Origin: LMUY01 sp965276785
GTDB lineage: Bacteria; Pseudomonadota; Alphaproteobacteria; Acetobacterales; Acetobacteraceae
Direction of reading: 5' to 3'
Assembly: GCA_965276785.1 (NCBI GenBank)
Contig: OZ255629.1
Location: 3,968,001-4,032,000 of the forward strand
DNA: 64,000 nucleotides
The notes beneath the pieces are model-generated. The model searched no databases, was not told where the DNA came from, and worked only from the letters and a program-made list of their open reading frames with translations. This document shows positions 59,142-64,000 of the stretch, one piece after another; within the stretch, counting starts at the first letter, position 1; every line of letters begins with the position of its first letter. The position numbers were made by a program, and so were the translations under genes.

Positions 59142-60701
59142 CTATCCCTGCGCCACGGACGAGACCAGCCGGGAGGGCTGCTCGCCCAGTTCCCCCGCCG
59201 TCCAGTCCCGCCGCTGGTCGAACAGCAGCGTTAGCGCCGCGGTATCCTGGTCCCGCCCCATGCCCGCGGCGGCGGCCACGATGCCGTCCTTCACGAAATA
59301 GACGAGGAACTCCGGCGCATCGAGATCACCGTATAGCACCGTCTCGTCCCAGGACGTGGCATGGCCGATGTAGTCCACCCGCTTGAGATACTGAATGGTC
59401 CAGAACACGGGCGTCCCGCTGAACTCGGTGTCTTGCCCGAGCATGTTGAGCGCGGCAATACGGCCTTGCTGCTGCGCCACGCGCCAATGCTCCACGCGGA
59501 TCGCCGGGCCATCGCCGCGGTCCGGAAAGCGGGCGATGTCTCCAGCGGCGTAGAGCCCGTCGGCCGCGCGCATGTGGTTGTCGACGTTTACGCTACCATC
59601 CTCGTTGAGCGGCAGGCCGGCGAGGAATGCGGTCGCCGGCCGCACGCCAAACCCGGCTACGATCATGTCTGCAGCAAGCACCGTTCCATCGTCCAACACC
59701 ACGCGCTGCACACTGCCATCCCCCTCCACCCGGATCGGGCTGCGTCCGAGTTGAAATTGCACCCCTTTGCGCTCGTGGAGGCGCTGTAAGGCGCGGCCGA
59801 TTTCGGGGCCGAGCTGCCGCACGAATGGCGCTTCCTCGCGCCCGGCCACGGTGACGTCGAGGCCGCGTTCGCGTAGAGCCGCCGCCACCTCCATGCCGAT
59901 AAAGCTCGCACCAAGGATGACGGCGCGGGTGCTGCGTTCGGCTTGAGCCAGGATGGCGTCCGCATTGGCCCGGTTGCGGAGCAGGAGTACGCCAGGGAGA
60001 TCCAGCCCCGGGATATCGGGCTTGGTTGGGACGCCACCCGTGGCGACGAGGGCGGTGTCGTAATCCAGGGTGCTGCCGTCCGCGCAGGTGATCCGGCGCT
60101 CCGCAGGGTCCAGCCGGGTCACGTCGGCGGTCACTCGCTCGATTAGATGCTGCCGGTAGTAAGCCTGGCTCTGCAACGGGCTCTTTTCCGCCCCGGTCTC
60201 GCCGGAGAGCGCGTATTTGCTCAGCACGGTGCGGTCGTATGGAACCCGGTTCGCTTGGTCCAGCATGACAATACGGCCGCCGAAGCCCGCCTCTCGCAGG
60301 GTTTGCGCCGCGACCGCGCCGGCTCCGCCTGCGCCGATAATGGCGAAGCAGCGCGCGTCGGCCGCCAGTTCGGGCGGCGCCTTCGGTTCGCTCTGGCGGA
60401 GCTTGATGCGGCCGGCTTCCACCGTCGCGGTAAAGCAATGCAATGGGTCCAGCGCAGGCGGAGCCAACACGCCGCCGCTGCGCAGGCAGAAGGTCGCTTT
60501 GTGCCAGGGACAAACGATGCGGTTGCCATGGCGCACACCCTGCGCCAGCGGGCCGCCGGCATGCGGGCAAATGGCGGCTATGGCGCTGATCTGGCCTTCC
60601 AACCGAGCCAGCAGGACGGGGCTGCCTTCGATTTCGATTTGACGCATGGTGCCGTCCGGCAAGTCGCGCTCCGGCCCCGCGTCAATGCTCTGCTGCGACA
60701 T
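59142..60701 (-). CDS. Rieske-FAD/NAD ferredoxin reductase fusion (AIF-like)
   Basis: Protein of 519 aa. An N-terminal Rieske [2Fe-2S] domain (ligands in CPHAGGPL and CPWHKATF, residues ~45-75) is followed by a two-dinucleotide-fold reductase: FAD site IIGAGGAGAVAAQTLR, NAD site VILGASFIGMEVAAALRERG, and the FAD-binding LYAAGDIARF. The architecture matches apoptosis-inducing-factor-like and rubredoxin/ferredoxin reductases feeding oxygenases, or a redox-stress role. ATG 60701 is chosen as the start of the Rieske part. No partner oxygenase is adjacent. Confidence 0.9.
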   Translation of the reverse strand: MSQQSIDAGPERDLPDGTMRQIEIEGSPVLLARLEGQISAIAAICPHAGGPLAQGVRHGNRIVCPWHKATFCLRSGGVLAPPALDPLHCFTATVEAGRIKLRQSEPKAPPELAADARCFAIIGAGGAGAVAAQTLREAGFGGRIVMLDQANRVPYDRTVLSKYALSGETGAEKSPLQSQAYYRQHLIERVTADVTRLDPAERRITCADGSTLDYDTALVATGGVPTKPDIPGLDLPGVLLLRNRANADAILAQAERSTRAVILGASFIGMEVAAALRERGLDVTVAGREEAPFVRQLGPEIGRALQRLHERKGVQFQLGRSPIRVEGDGSVQRVVLDDGTVLAADMIVAGFGVRPATAFLAGLPLNEDGSVNVDNHMRAADGLYAAGDIARFPDRGDGPAIRVEHWRVAQQQGRIAALNMLGQDTEFSGTPVFWTIQYLKRVDYIGHATSWDETVLYGDLDAPEFLVYFVKDGIVAAAAGMGRDQDTAALTLLFDQRRDWTAGELGEQPSRLVSSVAQG

Positions 60702-60896
60702 GGTTCGGTGCTCCCGCGCTGCTCTTACCGATTGCAACGCATCACAGGCTGGAGAGATGCAAGCTTATGCCCAAAGCTGCAAAGCATTTTGATACCGCAT
60801 CATGTAAGCAGCCTTATAACCAAAAAGTTATGTGCTTCGCGCTTTATAAATAGGGCATTTTCTTGTGCCGCCTTGTTCAGACTCAGTGGGATTACT
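60702..60896. other. AT-rich divergent promoter region
   Basis: About 195 bases, markedly richer in A/T than surrounding DNA from ~60780 to 60870. It includes the dyad ATAAC-N6-GTTAT (60816-60831), TTGATA near 60789 and TTATAAATAGGG near 60845. It must contain the promoter of the secreted protein; the exact hexamers are not resolvable. Confidence 0.5.
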
Positions 60897-63119
60897 ATGG
60901 CATTCAACTACAATTACACGCTGTCCGACCCAAACAGCTCTACCGACCCGCAGGACGGGACTGTTGTTCAGGCGCTGGGCGCCGCGTTGGCGGGATGGTC
61001 GCAGTACATCAATGGCGTGGGGACGCTGCAGGTTAGCCTCAGCATCGCCAACCTGGGCGGGATTGACGCCGCCGGTGACGAAGTGCTGGCGGAAGCCACG
61101 CCCACCGCCTTTCGTTATACCGGCCTCTCCAGCAACGGCGAGGCGGTGGTGCAGAACTCAGCAGCTTATGCGCTGACCACGGGCAACCACATTGCCAGCA
61201 GCGACATCTCAATCTATCTCAACTCCGAGATCCTGCCTGACCTGGTCAACACGCAATCCGACAATCTGGTACAGGTGTTGGAACACGAGCTTGGCCATGG
61301 CTTCGGCATCAATGGTTTCCGCTCAGCCTCAGGCCAACTGAACGGCGAAGAAAGCGCGTTTGACGTGCTCTCGAGCCTGACGGCGAATGGCCAGGACTAC
61401 TTCACCGGGCCAGTCGCCTCCTCGGTGTTCGGCGGGAGTGTTCCGCTGACCACGGCACAGGGCCCCGGCTCGAACTACTACCACGTAGGCATCGGCAACG
61501 CCTCTGACCCGCCGGCGCTCAGTAACGACCTCATGTATTGGCTTTCCGGTCCAAACCGGTCGATCTCCGGGCTGGACGTCGCGATTCTTGAGGATACCGG
61601 ATTAGCGGTAAGCACGGCCGGGCAAGTGCTGATCGACCCCAATCCCACCAGCAGCATTGCCGAACTTGCCGGCACTGGCACAGCGAGCGTGGTGGATGCC
61701 GAGGTCGGCGGAGTGACCCAGCCGAACGAAATCGTGACCGTCACCACCGACGGGCTGACCTTGGGCATCGTCCAGGCCTCTGGGACCGGGGTCTGGTCCA
61801 TCAATCCAGTTGGCCTCATCGACGGCACCTATGTATTTACCGCCACCATCGCCGGGGCCGGCGGCAACCAAATAGTGGCCAGGCAGACCGTGGTGCTCGA
61901 CACCACAGATCCCCTGGTGGCGACATACAATCAAGTGCTTGAAGAGACCCCGGATGCGGCGACTTTGGCGGCCGGACGCGGGCTGCTGGAAAATGGCGTC
62001 GCACTGCAAACGATCCGCGCCTATCTTGCCAGCACTGGTTCGGCTGCGACATCGATAACCGCGATCTATGCCGGGTGTCTGGGCCGGGCCATCTCGAACG
62101 GCGAGCTACAAACAGCCGAAGGCGACTTGGCCAATGGCGGTAGCTTGGCCGGCCTGCGGAGTTACGTCGCAACCAGCGCAGAAGCCGCAAGCGCGCTTGC
62201 CGCCATCTACCAGTCGGTGCTGGACCTCTCCGCGCCCCCTGCCAACATCGCGCTGGATCAGACGTTGCTGCAAGGCGGGCAGACCTTGGCCGGGATTCGC
62301 ACCTATCTGTCCGGCACAGGTGAGGCGTTCACCGCCCTGAACACCGTCTATCAGGAGGTGCTTGGCCAACCCATCCCGATGGAAGACATCAACCTCGACG
62401 AAACTCTGCTTGGCCAGGGACAGACGCTTGCCGGCATCCAGGCCTATCTTGCGACAAGTTCGCAAGCGGCCGCCGCAATTGGCAATGCCTACCAAACGGT
62501 GCTGGGCCGGATGCCCAGCACGAGCGAGTTGGTCTCGGCCGAGCAGAGCGTGGCCACCGGCAGTTCGCTGCAGGGAGTCACTGCGGGCCTGATCGAAAGC
62601 CCGGAGCTGGCCATGGATATCGGTACCCACACAGCACTGGGCCCCGTAAATGCGGGCGAGCCGGCCGCCGCCCAGGCGAACTTTTCCGCGAGTATCGACG
62701 AAGCGACGCTGCCAAAGCAGGTAGGCGAGCTCGCTGGCGGCTCACCTCCGGCTCGATCCAGCTCTAGCCCGCCTATCGAAGTGCTAAATGGTGCTGGCAT
62801 TGAGATAACCCCGCAGACCATTGCCGCTTCGAGTCCAAACCTGGTCGCCGGCTTGCTGAACAGCGACGCGCTGATCGCAAACCATCCCGGATCAGTCTCG
62901 CTGACACTCACCGGCCCAAGCGGGCTTGAGATCATCAATGGATTTAATCCTGCATCGGACCTGCTGCAGGTGCAAACGGGGCAGGGAGCTGGGTTTAGCA
63001 ATCCCAGCTTGTTCGCCATCGGCTCGGATACGTTTATACAGTTCGGCTATGGCGCGGAGACTTACCTTCAGGGTGTTTCCGAAACGGCCCTGCATGCAAG
63101 CAACTTCCGCTTCGTTTAG
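60897..63119 (+). CDS. Large secreted zinc-protease-like protein with five 47-residue repeats
   Basis: A 740-residue protein without an N-terminal signal. Residues ~1-240 contain the zinc-protease motif HELGHGFG (H130-E131...H134), after a YTLSDPNSST-type start. Residues ~245-338 look like an Ig-like beta domain (VTVTTDGLTLGIVQASGTGVWS, DGTYVFTATIAG). Residues 341-575 are five tandem repeats of exactly 47 residues, pattern xxIYQxVLGR...L.xGGQTLAGIRxYLATSxEA, resembling DUF4214. The Gly/Asn-rich C-terminus ending ETALHASNFRFV fits a type I secretion signal. The third metzincin ligand is not obvious. ATG 60897 opens the coherent domain; upstream codons belong to antisense DNA. Confidence 0.75.
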   Translation: MAFNYNYTLSDPNSSTDPQDGTVVQALGAALAGWSQYINGVGTLQVSLSIANLGGIDAAGDEVLAEATPTAFRYTGLSSNGEAVVQNSAAYALTTGNHIASSDISIYLNSEILPDLVNTQSDNLVQVLEHELGHGFGINGFRSASGQLNGEESAFDVLSSLTANGQDYFTGPVASSVFGGSVPLTTAQGPGSNYYHVGIGNASDPPALSNDLMYWLSGPNRSISGLDVAILEDTGLAVSTAGQVLIDPNPTSSIAELAGTGTASVVDAEVGGVTQPNEIVTVTTDGLTLGIVQASGTGVWSINPVGLIDGTYVFTATIAGAGGNQIVARQTVVLDTTDPLVATYNQVLEETPDAATLAAGRGLLENGVALQTIRAYLASTGSAATSITAIYAGCLGRAISNGELQTAEGDLANGGSLAGLRSYVATSAEAASALAAIYQSVLDLSAPPANIALDQTLLQGGQTLAGIRTYLSGTGEAFTALNTVYQEVLGQPIPMEDINLDETLLGQGQTLAGIQAYLATSSQAAAAIGNAYQTVLGRMPSTSELVSAEQSVATGSSLQGVTAGLIESPELAMDIGTHTALGPVNAGEPAAAQANFSASIDEATLPKQVGELAGGSPPARSSSSPPIEVLNGAGIEITPQTIAASSPNLVAGLLNSDALIANHPGSVSLTLTGPSGLEIINGFNPASDLLQVQTGQGAGFSNPSLFAIGSDTFIQFGYGAETYLQGVSETALHASNFRFV

Positions 63120-63145
63120 AGCAGGTGCGCCTGCCCGGTCAATGG

Positions 63146-63195
63146 TCATGCATTGGACCTGCGAGGTCCGCCACGGCTTAGGATCCAATGCATGA
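63146..63195. repeat. 50-base nested palindrome between convergent genes
   Basis: TCATGCATTGGA (63146-63157) and TCCAATGCATGA (63184-63195) are exact 12-bp inverted repeats; inside lies GGACCT-GCG-AGGTCC. It sits between the 3' ends of the protease-like gene and the MFS gene. It may be a bidirectional terminator without T-runs, or a dispersed palindromic element. Confidence 0.65.
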
Positions 63196-63221
63196 TCCAG
63201 GACAACAACTTGTTGCGTGCT

Positions 63222-64000
63222 TTAGGCATTCAGCGGTTCGCCAACTTCGCGCCGACTCCGCCATCGGAACGACAGCATCGAAATGGCACCCGACAACGGT
63301 GCCAGTGCCAGTAGTAAGAACACTTCCTTACTAAGTTCGCCGGTGATGGCGATCATGACTGCGATCAGCAGCGGCATGATTACTTCGCCAAAGCGGCCAA
63401 CCCCCATGGCACAGCCAACGCCCGTCGACTTCATCGCGACAGGATAGATGGTTGCGCTGAACGCGAGCATGCCTGACGTGCTGATACCGGCTATCAGGAC
63501 ACCATTGGCGACAACGTTGATGATCAGCGCCACCGGTGTGTCGGCCGAGAAGCCCAACGCCGCCGTGGTCAGTGTTGCGAGCAAGAAGGTCGACGAAAGC
63601 GTGATCGTCGGCCCGACTTTTTCAATCAGAAATCCGGCGGCTGCTGCGCCCGCGAGGGAACCGACCCCGGCGCCGACGCCCACGATTAGGGACGCGTCAG
63701 CCAGCGGCACTCCGTGGTTGTGGAGCAGCACCGGCAACCAGAAGAAAGTGGCGGCAGTCATTCCGAAAGCGGCCATGAACGCGACCCAAACCAGTAATGT
63801 TTGGGGCGTTCTGCCATCCGAGAACAAGCTTTGGATTGGCGTTCCGTGTGTCCGGGTCTCTCCAGCTGACATTTGCGCCGCGCTTCTAAGCGAGGGCTTG
63901 ATGCGAGCTACGATACGGCGGATTTCATCCGAGTCAGGTTTTCTTAAAAGCAGAAAGCGCACGGACTCGGGCAACCACATCATGACAGCGACACAAACCA
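63222..64000 (-). CDS. MFS transporter, C-terminal part (truncated by window edge)
   Basis: The frame is open to the window edge; visible residues correspond to the second half of a 12-helix MFS permease. MWLPESVRFLLLRKPD matches the loop after helix 6 of aromatic-acid:H+ symporters (PcaK/AAHS-type). Six hydrophobic segments follow, including WVAFMAAFGMTAATFFWLPVLLH and VGVGAGVGSLAGAAAAGFLIEKVG. It ends in a basic tail RWRSRREVGEPLNA. The gene starts outside the window; substrate unknown. Confidence 0.8.
   Translation of the reverse strand, partial: VCVAVMMWLPESVRFLLLRKPDSDEIRRIVARIKPSLRSAAQMSAGETRTHGTPIQSLFSDGRTPQTLLVWVAFMAAFGMTAATFFWLPVLLHNHGVPLADASLIVGVGAGVGSLAGAAAAGFLIEKVGPTITLSSTFLLATLTTAALGFSADTPVALIINVVANGVLIAGISTSGMLAFSATIYPVAMKSTGVGCAMGVGRFGEVIMPLLIAVMIAITGELSKEVFLLLALAPLSGAISMLSFRWRSRREVGEPLNA

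Noticed and set aside
60147..60896. 250-codon N-terminal extension of the secreted protein
   Set aside because: It lies antisense to the ferredoxin reductase, has no domain sense and the coherent protein begins at ATG 60897 after an AT-rich promoter region.

Overview
The window is chromosomal DNA of a GC-rich alphaproteobacterium. Gene order and protein character (yebC-ruvCAB-ybgC-tolQRAB-pal-cpoB-tilS-ftsH-folP-glmM; DUF3576 lipoprotein-leuS-lptE-holA; rsmG-parA-parB; metZ-apaG near hslO; kdsD-lptCAB-rpoN-hpf) point to the Rhodospirillales, most likely Acetobacteraceae. That assignment is an inference from synteny, not from a search. Nearly all DNA is coding. I see no prophage, insertion sequence or CRISPR array.

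Layout. 0-16.2 kb, plus strand: two small uncertain ORFs, yebC, Holliday-junction genes ruvCAB, the Tol-Pal envelope system, tilS, ftsH, folP, glmM, thiD. 16.2-17.8 kb, minus: an LplT-like transporter and a small membrane protein. 18.4-23.1 kb, plus: DUF3576 lipoprotein, leuS, lptE, holA. 23.1-25.5 kb, minus: parB, parA, rsmG and tRNA-Gly(CCC), with a parS site inside the start of rsmG. 25.7-34.6 kb: metZ-apaG, hslO, a flavin-binding-fold protein, then metY-metA-decarboxylase on the minus strand and an unclassified helical protein. 34.6-40.1 kb, minus: hpf, rpoN, lptB, lptA, lptC, kdsD. 40.7-52.3 kb, plus: str/S10/spc ribosomal cluster from rpsL to rplO, lacking fusA and ending before secY. 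52.3-60.7 kb: amino-sugar catabolism (nagA with a SIS deaminase), a Rid protein with a threonine-dehydratase-like enzyme, a quinone oxidoreductase divergent from a LysR regulator, hyi, and a Rieske/FAD ferredoxin reductase. 60.9-63.1 kb: a large, probably type-I-secreted zinc-protease-like protein. The end holds part of an MFS transporter.

Functional links: TolQRAB-Pal-CpoB span the envelope during constriction; KdsD, LptA/B/C and LptE serve KDO synthesis and LPS export; ParA/ParB/parS segregate the origin region; MetA, MetY and MetZ give two sulfhydrylase routes to methionine.

The most unusual items are: a family of ~140-bp composite palindromic repeats, one copy read in frame inside tilS; a hairpin element with 10-bp terminal inverted repeats between tolQ and tolR that supplies the tolQ stop codon; the parS site encoding the VSRET motif of RsmG; the secreted protein with five exact-length 47-residue repeats; a 30-codon ORF with a strong ribosome site in frame just upstream of metA; and the two breaks in the ribosomal cluster (no fusA, no secY).
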